From positions 1 through 64,000 of the forward strand of contig JAPOQK010000106.1 of NCBI GenBank assembly GCA_026710795.1: a stretch of DNA of 64,000 nucleotides, read 5' to 3'. The translations under genes and the position numbers were made by a program. Position 1 is the first letter of the stretch; each line of letters starts with the position of its first letter. This stretch comes from Candidatus Poribacteria bacterium. Its GTDB lineage: Bacteria > Poribacteria > WGA-4E > WGA-3G. This document shows positions 1-8,857 of this stretch, piece after piece. Below the pieces are notes generated by a model. It did no database searches. It was not told the DNA's origin and was given only the letters and a program-made list of their open reading frames with translations.

Positions 1-82
1 AACGCCTGGCGGCTTCGGCTTTACTGCCGCCCGCCTCAACAAAATCTAAAACGCGTTTACGTAAGTCTATTGAATATCTCAT
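1..82 (-). CDS. IS630-like transposase, N-terminal fragment (cut by window edge)
   Basis: Reading leftward from the ATG at 82-80, the 27 visible codons begin MRYSIDLRKRVLDFVEAGG and continue with a Ser-Lys-Ala-Glu-Ala-Ala segment. This is the typical start of the helix-turn-helix domain of IS630/Tc1-like transposases, where a short basic helix precedes the S-x-x-E-A-A-R-x-F recognition helix. The rest of the gene lies outside the window, so it cannot be said whether it is intact. No terminal inverted repeat was identified between its start and the dioxygenase gene to the right. The family call rests on the N-terminal pattern only. Confidence 0.55.
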   Translation of the reverse strand, partial: MRYSIDLRKRVLDFVEAGGSKAEAARR

Positions 83-189
83 AATATGGATATTAAATCA
101 AAAATGAAAAACTGTCAACTTATTTCTATAATCTACTATATCGTTTCTTTTGACATATATTTCTCCTTAAAGCTTGAATAGTCTTGAAA

Positions 190-1053
190 TTATTTGGTGG
201 TATTATCCAGCGAATACTGTCGGTTTCCTCCGGGACCACCACCGATTGCCCAAGTACCACGAAATAAGGATTGCCGTTTTGTCGGCATCTGTTCTATTAT
301 TTCATGACTTAGATTCAATCGATACCATTGAGCCCAAATTGAGTTATAACAATTAAATACAGCACAACGCGGGTTGTCAGGATTTGTCCAGTCGTTGGTA
401 GCATGTATAAGGCTCTCAGTGAAAACAATTGCAGATCCTGGAGGACAACTGTAGTCCTCCATCATATCACGTATGTTATCTTCCCAAGGGGATTCACTGA
501 TATTCGGACGACACGGGTCAGGACCTCCATAATTGAAATGCGCCTTATGTGAGCCAGTCAGAAAAGTTGTTCCTCCCTGTCCTGCTTTCACCTCTTCAAG
601 TTCCCAAACCACACGGGTAAGTCCTGCGAATATCTTACTGCCTGCAACCTGATACCGCATTGCATTTGCTTGTTGCGGTGGACGCACAACATGTGGCACT
701 GTAGTGCCTTTTCCATAAGACTTGCTCCATCCAAGTTCTCTAACCGTTGTAAAGGAATTCTCACACCGAAAACCGTAGCAATCATCAAAAATGAAACGTT
801 CATCCGCAACAATTTCACTTAGTATTCCTACAATTGTAGGATGATCCAGTAAATTCTGAAGTGTGCCTTGATAACTATGTTTAGCACCTGCATACACTTC
901 CGCTTTCATCTCCTCAATTTCCGATTCTGTCAATACTGACGGTAATAAAATCCAGCCACGAAGATCAAAGAAAAACTTTTGTTCTGGTGTCATCAACTTC
1001 TCACCTGAAGCCAATGGCATAGGTTCATTAGAATGTCGCACTTCTTTTTTCAT
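190..1053 (-). CDS. Phytanoyl-CoA dioxygenase (PhyH)-like protein, altered iron site
   Basis: This 287-aa cytosolic protein resembles the PhyH family of Fe(II)/2-oxoglutarate oxygenases, which hydroxylate small molecules. The jelly-roll landmarks are visible: GGTTFLTGSHKA (residues 160-171), a distal histidine in SLIHA (H217) and a following arginine (R229) that could bind 2-oxoglutarate. The first metal motif, normally His-x-Asp, appears to read H121-V-V, so the carboxylate ligand is missing or sits elsewhere. In this superfamily, loss of that carboxylate is known in halogenases and in inactive homologues, so ordinary hydroxylation is uncertain. The ATG at 1053 has a weak upstream AGGAT. The gene lies 47 bp downstream of the glycosyltransferase on the same strand and may be read with it. 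Substrate unknown. Confidence 0.75.
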   Translation of the reverse strand: MKKEVRHSNEPMPLASGEKLMTPEQKFFFDLRGWILLPSVLTESEIEEMKAEVYAGAKHSYQGTLQNLLDHPTIVGILSEIVADERFIFDDCYGFRCENSFTTVRELGWSKSYGKGTTVPHVVRPPQQANAMRYQVAGSKIFAGLTRVVWELEEVKAGQGGTTFLTGSHKAHFNYGGPDPCRPNISESPWEDNIRDMMEDYSCPPGSAIVFTESLIHATNDWTNPDNPRCAVFNCYNSIWAQWYRLNLSHEIIEQMPTKRQSLFRGTWAIGGGPGGNRQYSLDNTTK

Positions 1054-1100
1054 AAGATAATCCTAAAAGGTCGTATATACATGGAGTGTTCCTACTAACA

Positions 1101-2849
1101 TTACAACGCTTGTTTCAATCCAGGTAAGAAATAATCCTTAACTACTACTTCCCAACTCATTTGAGAAGCAATTTCATAACCTTCCTTAATTATATCCTCT
1201 ACATCGCGCGGTTTGCGTGGTAACCGTCCAAGCAATTTTGCTGCGATGTCTCTGCTATTTTCAACTTCAATCTGAGTTCTTTCTGCTAAACCGATGTTCG
1301 CTACATCATTTAATGATTTATGCGATGAATTTAGTTTCGTATAATCGGCTATAACGACATTAGGTACTTCACGATTATCGGTTGCGCGTTGGATGAAACC
1401 ACAACACCCGCATACATTGCTAACAACACAAATTGCACCGAAACTTAGCGGTTCCACCTGTGCAATGCCGAAAGGTTCATAAATTGACTGTCCAAATTCT
1501 GCATCACTTCCTTTACGAATATCCATAAATTCCATCTCAATTGGCATACGAGTACCACATGCAGCTTGACTCCAACCGAACTGATTTACAAACACAACCT
1601 TTATCGCCTTAGACTGTAGATTAAAGGCTGAAACGCCATTGTTCAATTCAATCTCTGCACCAACCAGATCCGGATAACCAATTTTATGAAAAACGGGCCA
1701 TCCGTATTCTCGTTCCATTTCATGTATATTTTCGTGCGGACGACCTGTCGCTATCTCTGTAGAGAGGATAAACAGGACAGCGGATTTGTCATTAGATGCG
1801 AGAAGGTTATCTAAATGTGTTAATACTTGTAAATCACGCCACAAACCTTTACTTTTGACAAGGCGTGTAACATGGGTAAAAACATAATCAGGACGGTAGT
1901 CGAGGAGTGTTCTGGCATACTTTTGAAGTCGTGATTTTGACTCTAATTTATCTTCCAAACTTAATTCGAATGCGGGTATGCCGTTATAGACGAGGTTAAT
2001 TGGGAATGATTCAAAAGGTTGTGCTAAAAATCGGAGTTCATCAACGACGAGGTCACCTACAGCAAAAATCGTATCGCAGAGATGTGCTTTGTCAATCAAA
2101 GCATGCTTATAATACCAGAATTGGTCACCAAATACATCTTGGACTAACTTACCTTGTGTTTTTGCTTCTTCTAATGCATTGTAAAAACGTACATCGTGTC
2201 CGGGATGTCCTTCAACAATAGGTCTTATTGTTGCGACTTCGTGTGCGTAAAAAACCGTCCGAATATTTGCTGGAGCATTACCATTTTTTCGTTCAATCTG
2301 TGTTTTCAGCGCAAGAGGCATGCCCATAAACTCATGTGAGATAATATATATAGGGACTTCTGTTTCTTCTTCCATAAGTACCTGAAGTGCACTATATGCA
2401 GGTTCAGCAAGGCGAACATATTCCTCATATTCCCATTCATTTTCATAACGAGTTGAATCAATACCAAAATGTTCATACAGTTGCCACTTGAACTGACTTG
2501 TCAGGTCCTCATTACTGTTTGAGACATTGATTAAGAGAACATCTGTGAGAGTGGTAACCTGTTTGTCTTTATTCACAAATTGACGTTGTCCATATACGAG
2601 TTCGACATGATAGGTCTTTTCAATGTTGCTCAGCACCTCAGCGTGTGGTGTCGTTCCTATACCTTCTGCAGCGTGATACAATATAGAATCTAATGCGTTG
2701 AGATCGGCACCGGAGAAAAGTGGTCCGACAAGAAAAGTCCGTTCAATCGCTTCGTTGTATGTACGGGTTGTTAGTAATCCTTCCAATACTGCTCCGATGC
2801 CACCCATTTTTTGGATGGCTTCGTGCGTGACATGGACAACAATACTCAA
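1101..2849 (-). CDS. Glycogen/starch synthase-like glycosyltransferase (GT5/GT4 fold)
   Basis: 582 aa. The N-terminus carries KMGGIGAVLEGL (residues 14-25), matching the K-x-G-G-L nucleotide-sugar motif of bacterial glycogen synthases. The C-terminal half carries YEPFGIAQVEPLSFGA, the E-x7-E motif of the GT-B fold. Such enzymes transfer glucose from ADP-glucose to a growing alpha-1,4-glucan. The protein is longer than the usual bacterial GlgA (about 480 aa), with insertions between the two Rossmann domains, so a related GT4 specificity is possible. It diverges from the alpha-glucan phosphorylase operon, and glgC lies 4 kb away, supporting a glycogen role. A promoter can be read just upstream on the minus strand. 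Confidence 0.75.
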   Translation of the reverse strand: MSIVVHVTHEAIQKMGGIGAVLEGLLTTRTYNEAIERTFLVGPLFSGADLNALDSILYHAAEGIGTTPHAEVLSNIEKTYHVELVYGQRQFVNKDKQVTTLTDVLLINVSNSNEDLTSQFKWQLYEHFGIDSTRYENEWEYEEYVRLAEPAYSALQVLMEEETEVPIYIISHEFMGMPLALKTQIERKNGNAPANIRTVFYAHEVATIRPIVEGHPGHDVRFYNALEEAKTQGKLVQDVFGDQFWYYKHALIDKAHLCDTIFAVGDLVVDELRFLAQPFESFPINLVYNGIPAFELSLEDKLESKSRLQKYARTLLDYRPDYVFTHVTRLVKSKGLWRDLQVLTHLDNLLASNDKSAVLFILSTEIATGRPHENIHEMEREYGWPVFHKIGYPDLVGAEIELNNGVSAFNLQSKAIKVVFVNQFGWSQAACGTRMPIEMEFMDIRKGSDAEFGQSIYEPFGIAQVEPLSFGAICVVSNVCGCCGFIQRATDNREVPNVVIADYTKLNSSHKSLNDVANIGLAERTQIEVENSRDIAAKLLGRLPRKPRDVEDIIKEGYEIASQMSWEVVVKDYFLPGLKQAL

Positions 2850-2887
2850 GATAACACCTCGTCTGATGAATAAGGTTTAAATGCTAT

Positions 2888-2917
2888 AAAATACCATGTA
2901 AAGCGCGAATATGTCAA
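2888..2917 (-). promoter_or_regulatory. Promoter for the glycosyltransferase gene
   Basis: On the minus strand TTGACA (2917-2912) is followed after 18 nt by TATTTT (2893-2888). It lies about 40 bp before the ATG at 2849, in the divergent region shared with the glgP operon promoter. The -35 is a consensus match; the -10 matches 4 of 6. Confidence 0.55.
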
Positions 2918-2949
2918 GGTGTTTTTAGTATATTTATGGACATAAATGC

Positions 2950-2978
2950 TTGACACATCGCAGAATTGAAAGTATAAT
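2950..2978 (+). promoter_or_regulatory. Consensus sigma-70 promoter of the winged-helix/glgP operon
   Basis: TTGACA (2950-2955), exactly 17 nt, then TATAAT (2973-2978): a perfect housekeeping-type promoter. The expected transcription start near 2985 leaves a leader of about 40 nt, with GGAGG ahead of the ATG at 3025. This suggests strong basal expression of the phosphorylase operon. Confidence 0.8.
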
Positions 2979-3024
2979 TGTTTTGTAATACAACACCATA
3001 ATCCATACATATTCGGAGGGAAAT

Positions 3025-3258
3025 ATGCTTGATGAAATCGGAACAATTGCGGGTGAGATTTGGCAATACCTTAATGAAAATGAGGAGGCATCTGTTGGTA
3101 AATTGACACAAGAACTCAAACATACCGATCGGATGATATTACTGGGTCTCGGATGGTTAGCCCGCGAAGGACAATTGAATATTGTAAAACGGCAAAGAGC
3201 CACCTATTTTCTATTGAATTCAACACCTTCATCTGGAAATGAAGGGAGTTCCTCATAA
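3025..3258 (+). CDS. Small winged-helix protein (DUF2582-like)
   Basis: 77 aa. The sequence EIWQYLNENEEASVGKLTQ, followed by a helix ending in LLGLGWLAREGQL, matches the winged helix-turn-helix proteins grouped as DUF2582, which are small stand-alone DNA-binding-like domains. The C-terminal tail after residue 66 is short and Ser-rich. A strong GGAGG lies 6 nt before the ATG. The stop overlaps the start of the phosphorylase gene (TAATG), so the two are translationally coupled. That pairing suggests a regulatory or accessory role in glycogen turnover, but no binding site or ligand is apparent. Confidence 0.75.
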   Translation: MLDEIGTIAGEIWQYLNENEEASVGKLTQELKHTDRMILLGLGWLAREGQLNIVKRQRATYFLLNSTPSSGNEGSSS

Positions 3259-5867
3259 TGAAGCCTATTCGGCAATTGACTGTTGTTCCAACGCTTCCTG
3301 AAAACCTTGAACCGCTACGCGAATTGGCATTGAATTTATGGTGGACTTGGGATAACGAAGCAGTTGGTCTGTTTCGTCACCTTGACTCAGAACTATGGGA
3401 AGAAACCTACCACAATCCCGTTGCAATGCTCGGAAAAATTTCACAAGAGCAGTTGCAAGCTGCGTCCAAAAATGAAGTGTTTTTAGCACATTTGGAAGTT
3501 ATACACAAAAAGTTTAAAGCCTACCTTTCTGCCCCGTCGTGGTTTGAAAACTTTTCCAATGACAATTCTCTTACAAATATAAAAATTGCCTATTTTTCTA
3601 TGGAGTTTGGTTTGACGGAGTGCATGCCGTTGTACTCTGGCGGTTTAGGAGTCCTGGCAGGCGACCATCTCAAATCAACAAGTTATCTTGGACTTCCATT
3701 CGTTGGAGTTGGTTTGCTATATCAGCACGGTTATTTTCGGCAAACATTGACTTCAGACGGTTGGCAGATGGCCGATTATCCAACAAATGACTTCTACAAT
3801 ATGCCGATTCAACCTGAACAGAAACCAGATGGCACACCACTTTTGGTTGAGGTTGAATATCCAGAAGGAAATGTGTTTGCAAAGGTTTGGCGTGCTCAGG
3901 TGGGACGCGTGCCTTTATATTTGTTAGATACGAATATCCCTGAAAATGAGAAATCAGGATTGCGTGACATCACAGATTACCTTTACGGTGGTGATAAACG
4001 CATGCGTATCAAACAGGAAATTCTGCTTGGAATAGGTGGATACCGCGCGTTATTAGCAATTGGTGTACATCCGACTGTGTGCCATATGAATGAAGGACAT
4101 GCTGCCTTTTTGGCATTAGAACGTATTCGTCAGTTAATGACGGAGACAAACATCACTTTTGAAGCTGCATGTGAGGCAACAGCTGCAGGAAATATCTTCA
4201 CAACTCACACACCTGTTCCCGCAGGAATTGATTGGTTTCCAACAGAGATGGTAAAACACTATTTCAATAGTTATTATGGTAAACTCGGAATTTCAGAGGA
4301 AAAATTTCTCGGTTTAGGAAGAAAGAATCCTTCTGATCTTAGCAGTGAATTCAGCCCTGCGTTAGTTGCACTACGACTTTCAACGATGTCGAATGGAGTA
4401 AGTCAGTTACATGGAAGTGTTTCGCGCAATATGTGGAAAGATCTTTGGCAGAATCTTCCTGTTCACGAGGTGCCTATAAAAGCTATAACAAATGGGATTC
4501 ATACCCGTTCTTGGGTTTCAGAAGATATGCAAAGCCTATTCGATAGGTATCTCGGACCGAAATGGATCGTTGATCTGACTAATCAAGATGTGTGGACACA
4601 AATATCACAAATACCGGATGCGGAATTGTGGCGTACACATGAACGGAGACGTGAACGTCTCATAGCATTCGCACTTCAACGAAAGAATCAGAAATTTCGC
4701 AAAGTTACAGATCAGAACCTTTCTAAGGAAATTCCCAATAAAGAACCTGATTCAACGGAAAGAATACTCAATTCGGGGGCATTGACTATCGGTTTTGCAA
4801 GACGGTTTGCTACCTATAAACGCGCTACCTTATTATTTAACGATGTTGAACGTCTTGATAAAATACTCAATGATCCTGAACGTCCCGTCCAACTCATTTT
4901 TGCTGGTAAGGCACACCCACACGATCACGAAGGAAAGGTCTTAATTCAAAAAATACACAAAATTGCTTCCCAACCGAGATTTAGACATAAAATTCTGTTT
5001 ATTGAGAATTATGACATCTGTGTTGGACGTTATCTTGTTGAAGGCGTGGATGTATGGCTAAATACCCCATTACCACCGAATGAGGCAAGCGGTACTAGCG
5101 GGATGAAAGCAGCGGCAAACGGCGCACTAAATTTGAGTATGGCAGATGGTTGGTGGGTTGAAGCAGAACAATTGGGTGGTGGTTGGACAATTGAAGCCAC
5201 TCCTGAAACTGATGACCCTAAGTCTATCAATACAGCACATGCAAATGCAATTTATGAATTACTTGAAAAGCAAATTGTACCACTCTTTTATGAGAGGGAT
5301 CCTATTGACGATATACCTTACGGATGGGTTGCACTCATGAAGTCAGCGATGCAGAACTTAGCACCTGTATTTAATACCAAACGGATGGTCGCAGAATATG
5401 CAGAACGTCTCTATTTTCCGGCACACCAAAGATGGTTAAAGTTGAATCAGGATAAATCCCGTCGTAGCGTTGCACTTGCGAATTGGAAAGCAAATATCCG
5501 TAAACATTGGGGTAATTTGCGGGTTGAGGAACCTAACAATCAAGTTATGAAAGAACCGCTAAAAGGTATATCAGCATTTAACGTTGGAGAAACTGTTTCT
5601 GTTCAAGCGGTTGTTCACACTGATGCATTGTTTCCAAAGGAATTGTCTGTCCAAATATATCATGGAGTATTAGATTCTACAGGAATAATCCAGAATGGAG
5701 ATGTAACCCAAATGAAGTTTCATGAAGACCTTGGTGATGGTAAATATCTGTTTGAAGGGACAATAGGCTTAGATGAAACAGGTTTGCATGGCTATACACT
5801 TCGTGTGTTACCATCGCATGAGGATTTACAATCTATTTACGATTTAGGACTCTTAACTTGGGCATGA
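3258..5867 (+). CDS. glgP: Alpha-glucan phosphorylase (GT35)
   Basis: 869 aa. It releases glucose-1-phosphate from glycogen or maltodextrin by phosphorolysis, using pyridoxal phosphate. The N-terminal LPENLEPLRELALNLWWTWD is the DUF3417 segment typical of the Thermotoga-type alpha-glucan phosphorylases (shorter and more divergent than GlgP of E. coli). The PLP lysine is K617 in EASGTSGMKAAANGALNLS. HxN-type substrate residues occur near CHMNEGHAAFLALERI. The gene overlaps the preceding winged-helix gene by one base and uses the perfect promoter at 2950-2978. With the divergent glycogen synthase-like gene and glgC downstream, it completes a storage-polysaccharide cluster. Confidence 0.93.
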   Translation: MKPIRQLTVVPTLPENLEPLRELALNLWWTWDNEAVGLFRHLDSELWEETYHNPVAMLGKISQEQLQAASKNEVFLAHLEVIHKKFKAYLSAPSWFENFSNDNSLTNIKIAYFSMEFGLTECMPLYSGGLGVLAGDHLKSTSYLGLPFVGVGLLYQHGYFRQTLTSDGWQMADYPTNDFYNMPIQPEQKPDGTPLLVEVEYPEGNVFAKVWRAQVGRVPLYLLDTNIPENEKSGLRDITDYLYGGDKRMRIKQEILLGIGGYRALLAIGVHPTVCHMNEGHAAFLALERIRQLMTETNITFEAACEATAAGNIFTTHTPVPAGIDWFPTEMVKHYFNSYYGKLGISEEKFLGLGRKNPSDLSSEFSPALVALRLSTMSNGVSQLHGSVSRNMWKDLWQNLPVHEVPIKAITNGIHTRSWVSEDMQSLFDRYLGPKWIVDLTNQDVWTQISQIPDAELWRTHERRRERLIAFALQRKNQKFRKVTDQNLSKEIPNKEPDSTERILNSGALTIGFARRFATYKRATLLFNDVERLDKILNDPERPVQLIFAGKAHPHDHEGKVLIQKIHKIASQPRFRHKILFIENYDICVGRYLVEGVDVWLNTPLPPNEASGTSGMKAAANGALNLSMADGWWVEAEQLGGGWTIEATPETDDPKSINTAHANAIYELLEKQIVPLFYERDPIDDIPYGWVALMKSAMQNLAPVFNTKRMVAEYAERLYFPAHQRWLKLNQDKSRRSVALANWKANIRKHWGNLRVEEPNNQVMKEPLKGISAFNVGETVSVQAVVHTDALFPKELSVQIYHGVLDSTGIIQNGDVTQMKFHEDLGDGKYLFEGTIGLDETGLHGYTLRVLPSHEDLQSIYDLGLLTWA

Positions 5868-5962
5868 TATTTTGATTATCCAATTGTGTATAATAGACTG
5901 TTTCCGTTACGTTTATGTATTTCTGAACGTATAATTTAATGGATAGTTAACCTATCTATGCA

Positions 5963-5990
5963 TTTACAATAGAAAAGACTTGGTTATATA
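5963..5990 (+). promoter_or_regulatory. Possible leaderless promoter of hisB
   Basis: TTTACA (5963-5968), 16 nt, TATATA (5985-5990), only 5 nt before the hisB ATG at 5996. A start point 6-7 nt beyond the -10 would fall on the start codon itself. There is no Shine-Dalgarno sequence in front of hisB, which fits a leaderless transcript. The hexamers are imperfect. Confidence 0.4.
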
Positions 5991-5995
5991 CAAAA

Positions 5996-6583
5996 ATGGA
6001 AAGAAAAGCAGACATTACACGAGAAACCAAAGAAACCCAAATACGACTTAGTCTCAACCTTGACGGAAGCGGAACGTCCACAATTAATACTGGGGTTGGA
6101 TTTCTGGATCATATGTTGGAACTTTTTGCGAAACATGGCTTCTTTGATCTTGAAGTTGAAGCAAAAGGTGATTTGCATATTGATGCTCACCACACAACAG
6201 AAGATGTTGGTATCTGTCTTGGACAGGCTTTTAACAAAGCAGTAGGTGATAAGGCAGGAATGCGACGTTTCGGTAGTTTTACTGTCCCAATGTATGAATC
6301 TCTTGCGAAAGTAGATCTGGACATCTGTGGTCGTCCTTATCTACATTATGAGACTCCACTTGATTTCGGTAAAATTGGTGAGTTTGATATTGAATTGGCA
6401 GAAGAATTCTTCCACGGATTTGTAAACAACAGCGGTACAACATTACATATTAATGTCCCGTATGGCACAAATCAACATCATATTATTGAAGCAATTTTTA
6501 AAGCAGTTGCGAAAGCACTAGATATTGCTACTCTCATTGATACGCGTATATCAGGTGTGTTATCTACGAAGGGTAGTTTATAA
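5996..6583 (+). CDS. hisB: Imidazoleglycerol-phosphate dehydratase
   Basis: 195 aa, the usual length of monofunctional HisB. It converts imidazole-glycerol phosphate to imidazole-acetol phosphate in histidine biosynthesis. The metal-binding signatures are clear: [14 protein letters not shown] near residue 35 and [16 protein letters not shown] near residue 64, with the mirrored second set later ([16 protein letters not shown]). No other his gene is in the window; hisB sits between glgP and glgC, and glgC starts 16 bp after its stop, so hisB and glgC are probably co-transcribed. No Shine-Dalgarno sequence precedes the ATG. Confidence 0.95.
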   Translation: MERKADITRETKETQIRLSLNLDGSGTSTINTGVGFLDHMLELFAKHGFFDLEVEAKGDLHIDAHHTTEDVGICLGQAFNKAVGDKAGMRRFGSFTVPMYESLAKVDLDICGRPYLHYETPLDFGKIGEFDIELAEEFFHGFVNNSGTTLHINVPYGTNQHHIIEAIFKAVAKALDIATLIDTRISGVLSTKGSL

Positions 6584-6599
6584 GGATAAGGAGAACACT

Positions 6600-7886
6600 A
6601 TGAGCAATGTTATAGCAGTAATACTTGGCGGAGGTCGTGGTACACGGCTATTTCCATTGACTCGTGACCGCGCAAAACCGAGTGTTCCAATTGCAGGTAA
6701 ATTTAGGTTGGTTGATATACCGATAAGTAACTGCCTACATTCTGGCATGGAACGTATCTATGTCTTAACACAGTTTAACTCTGTCTCCTTAAACAGACAC
6801 ATCGCACAGGCTTACCGATTTGATACCTATCGCCGGGGTTTCGTACAAATATTGGCTGCACAACAGACACTGATGGGTGATGAATGGTATCAAGGAACTG
6901 CTGATGCTGTTAAGCACAATCAACCCTATATCCTAAATCCACGATTTTCGGACGATTATGTCCTAATTCTTGCGGGGGACCATCTGTATCGGATGGATTA
7001 TCGCAAGATGCTTAAGGTACACACTGAATCCAATGCAGATATCACCGTTTCTGTCATACCAGTAAGTAAAGAAGATACAAGCGGTCTCGGTATCCTACAA
7101 ACGGATACCAATGGTCGTATTACCGATTTTGTAGAAAAACCACAAACTGAGGAAGAACTGCACAAATTACGCGTTGAACCTGACGTGTTTACATCACGTG
7201 GAATTAAACCAAAGGGCAGGGAATTCATCGCCTCTATGGGAATTTATATCTTTAATCGTAATGTGCTTCAAGAAGTACTTCAAGATGAGACAAACATGGA
7301 TTTCGGGAGAGACATCATTCCTAATAGCATTAAAACTCGACCTGTTTCCGCTTACTTTTTTGATGGGTATTGGGAAGATATCGGAACAATCCGTTCTTTC
7401 TATTCAGCAAATATTGCACTTACCGACACAACTCCTGAATTCAATTTTTATGATGAGCAATCACCTATTTATACCAACCGTAGACATCTTCCAAGCACCA
7501 AGGTAAATAGTAGTAGTATCCGATCATCCATTCTCGCTGAAGGTTCAATCATTGATGATTCAGAACTTGATAGAACAATTGTTGGTATACGGAGTATAAT
7601 TTCAAACGGAAGTCGTATTTACCAATCCGTTTTGATGGGAGCAGACTTTTATGAGTCCGATGAAATAAAAACAGATAACACAAAATCAGGGATACCAAAT
7701 GTTGGTATCGGACACAAGTGTTTGATTCAGAATGCAATTATTGACAAAAATGCACGAATTGGTGATAATGCTGTGATTGCAAATACGAAAAATCTTGACA
7801 ATTATGATGCAGATGACTATTATATACGCGACGGGTTAGTTATTGTACCTAAAGATGCTACGATACTACCTGACACAGTTATTTAA
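6600..7886 (+). CDS. glgC: Glucose-1-phosphate adenylyltransferase (ADP-glucose pyrophosphorylase)
   Basis: 428 aa. It makes ADP-glucose from ATP and glucose-1-phosphate, the committed step of bacterial glycogen synthesis. The N-terminus has the pyrophosphorylase loop LGGGRGTRLFPLTRDRAKP; AGDHLYRMD and the C-terminal left-handed beta-helix (many I/V-x-N-A-x-I repeats, for example ARIGDNAVIANT) follow. The ATG at 6600 was chosen because AAGGAG lies 7 nt upstream and the conserved sequence begins there; an in-frame extension to 6525 would overlap hisB and is not conserved. It is likely cotranscribed with hisB and provides substrate for the synthase-like gene at 1101-2849. Confidence 0.95.
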   Translation: MSNVIAVILGGGRGTRLFPLTRDRAKPSVPIAGKFRLVDIPISNCLHSGMERIYVLTQFNSVSLNRHIAQAYRFDTYRRGFVQILAAQQTLMGDEWYQGTADAVKHNQPYILNPRFSDDYVLILAGDHLYRMDYRKMLKVHTESNADITVSVIPVSKEDTSGLGILQTDTNGRITDFVEKPQTEEELHKLRVEPDVFTSRGIKPKGREFIASMGIYIFNRNVLQEVLQDETNMDFGRDIIPNSIKTRPVSAYFFDGYWEDIGTIRSFYSANIALTDTTPEFNFYDEQSPIYTNRRHLPSTKVNSSSIRSSILAEGSIIDDSELDRTIVGIRSIISNGSRIYQSVLMGADFYESDEIKTDNTKSGIPNVGIGHKCLIQNAIIDKNARIGDNAVIANTKNLDNYDADDYYIRDGLVIVPKDATILPDTVI

Positions 7887-7957
7887 AATTTCACTTTTCT
7901 AACGGATAGAGACTTATCTCCACCATTATTTAGTCGAAGGACAAAGGAACATTTCAA

Positions 7958-8725
7958 ATGAAAAAAATATTATTACTCACTATTATCTGTTTCATAGTTA
8001 TTTCTCCACAACTGATGGCACTTGATACAGACGGCTTGGTTGGTGCTTGGTTGATGGATGATAAAGGAGACACCGTAAGTGATTCTTCTGGAAATGACTT
8101 GGATGGAAATATAGCAAAAGGAAACCCAAAATGGGTTGATGGCAAATTTGGCGGAGCAATGCAATTTGGTGGTGCAGATATGGTTACTGTCGCCGATGAT
8201 GCTGCACTTGATCTCAAATCTTTCACACTCTCCGCGTGGATAAATATACCTAAAATCTCTGGTGCATGGCAAATTATCGCTTCAAAAGAAAACCGTGGAC
8301 CAACAGGTCGAAACTACGGATTATTCGGTCATATTAATACTGGTGTAGTTCACTACTCTTTTACAACAGGGGGTTGGAAATCCTTTGATGGTAAAACTGT
8401 TATAACTAATGGCGCATGGCATCACGTTGTTGCAACTTATGAAAAACCGGATTTCAAACTTTATATTGATGGAGAAGTAGATGCACAAGTCGCTCCAAAT
8501 ACCGATCCTGACAGCCACGACAATTTTCTTTTCATTGGAGGATGCGACATCGGTAATTATTGGATGACGGGGTCAATTGACGAAGTTGTATTATATAACA
8601 AAGCTCTTGATGCGGACGACATAAACACACTCATGAATAATAGTTTCACCGATGCCCTTGACGTTCAACCGGGTGGAAAACTGGTTACAACGTGGAGCAA
8701 AATTAAACGGAATACTGCATATTAG
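7958..8725 (+). CDS. Secreted LamG-domain protein with C-terminal KLxTTWxxIK motif (copy 1)
   Basis: 255 aa. A signal peptide (about residues 1-21, ending near QLMA) is followed by one concanavalin A-like/LamG domain: DGLVGAWLMDD, DSSGNDLDGN, FTLSAWINIP, GAWHHVVATYEKPDFKLYIDG and GSIDEVVLYNKALDADDIN are all diagnostic of the LamG_3 fold, which usually binds carbohydrate or other surface ligands. The last 20 residues carry PGGKLVTTWSKIK, shared with four other exported proteins in this window. The gene is about 70% identical by eye to the next gene, indicating tandem duplication. It starts 71 bp after glgC; an AAGGA-type sequence precedes the ATG. Exported or surface role inferred; ligand unknown. 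Confidence 0.85.
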   Translation: MKKILLLTIICFIVISPQLMALDTDGLVGAWLMDDKGDTVSDSSGNDLDGNIAKGNPKWVDGKFGGAMQFGGADMVTVADDAALDLKSFTLSAWINIPKISGAWQIIASKENRGPTGRNYGLFGHINTGVVHYSFTTGGWKSFDGKTVITNGAWHHVVATYEKPDFKLYIDGEVDAQVAPNTDPDSHDNFLFIGGCDIGNYWMTGSIDEVVLYNKALDADDINTLMNNSFTDALDVQPGGKLVTTWSKIKRNTAY

Positions 8726-8801
8726 TATTCCATACCAACACTAATAACCATAAGTTAGTTTGAATGCTATGTTTATGTGCTGGTTATTTAAACTTCAATT
8801 C

Positions 8802-8822
8802 ACCGCATTTTTGTAATGCGGT
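8802..8822. terminator. Short hairpin between the two LamG genes
   Basis: ACCGCATT and AATGCGGT form an 8-bp perfect stem with a 5-nt loop rich in T. No run of T follows, so termination is uncertain; it may instead protect the 3' end of the first LamG transcript. Confidence 0.35.
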
Positions 8823-8857
8823 AGTATATGTTAACAGAATAATAAAGGAGAATATTT

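Noticed and set aside
174-356. 60-codon frame on the plus strand over the end of the first dioxygenase gene
   Set aside because: It lies antisense to a well-supported gene and has no recognisable protein features.
6525-6600. Extended N-terminus of glgC
   Set aside because: Overlaps hisB and precedes the conserved start; the ribosome binding site points to 6600.
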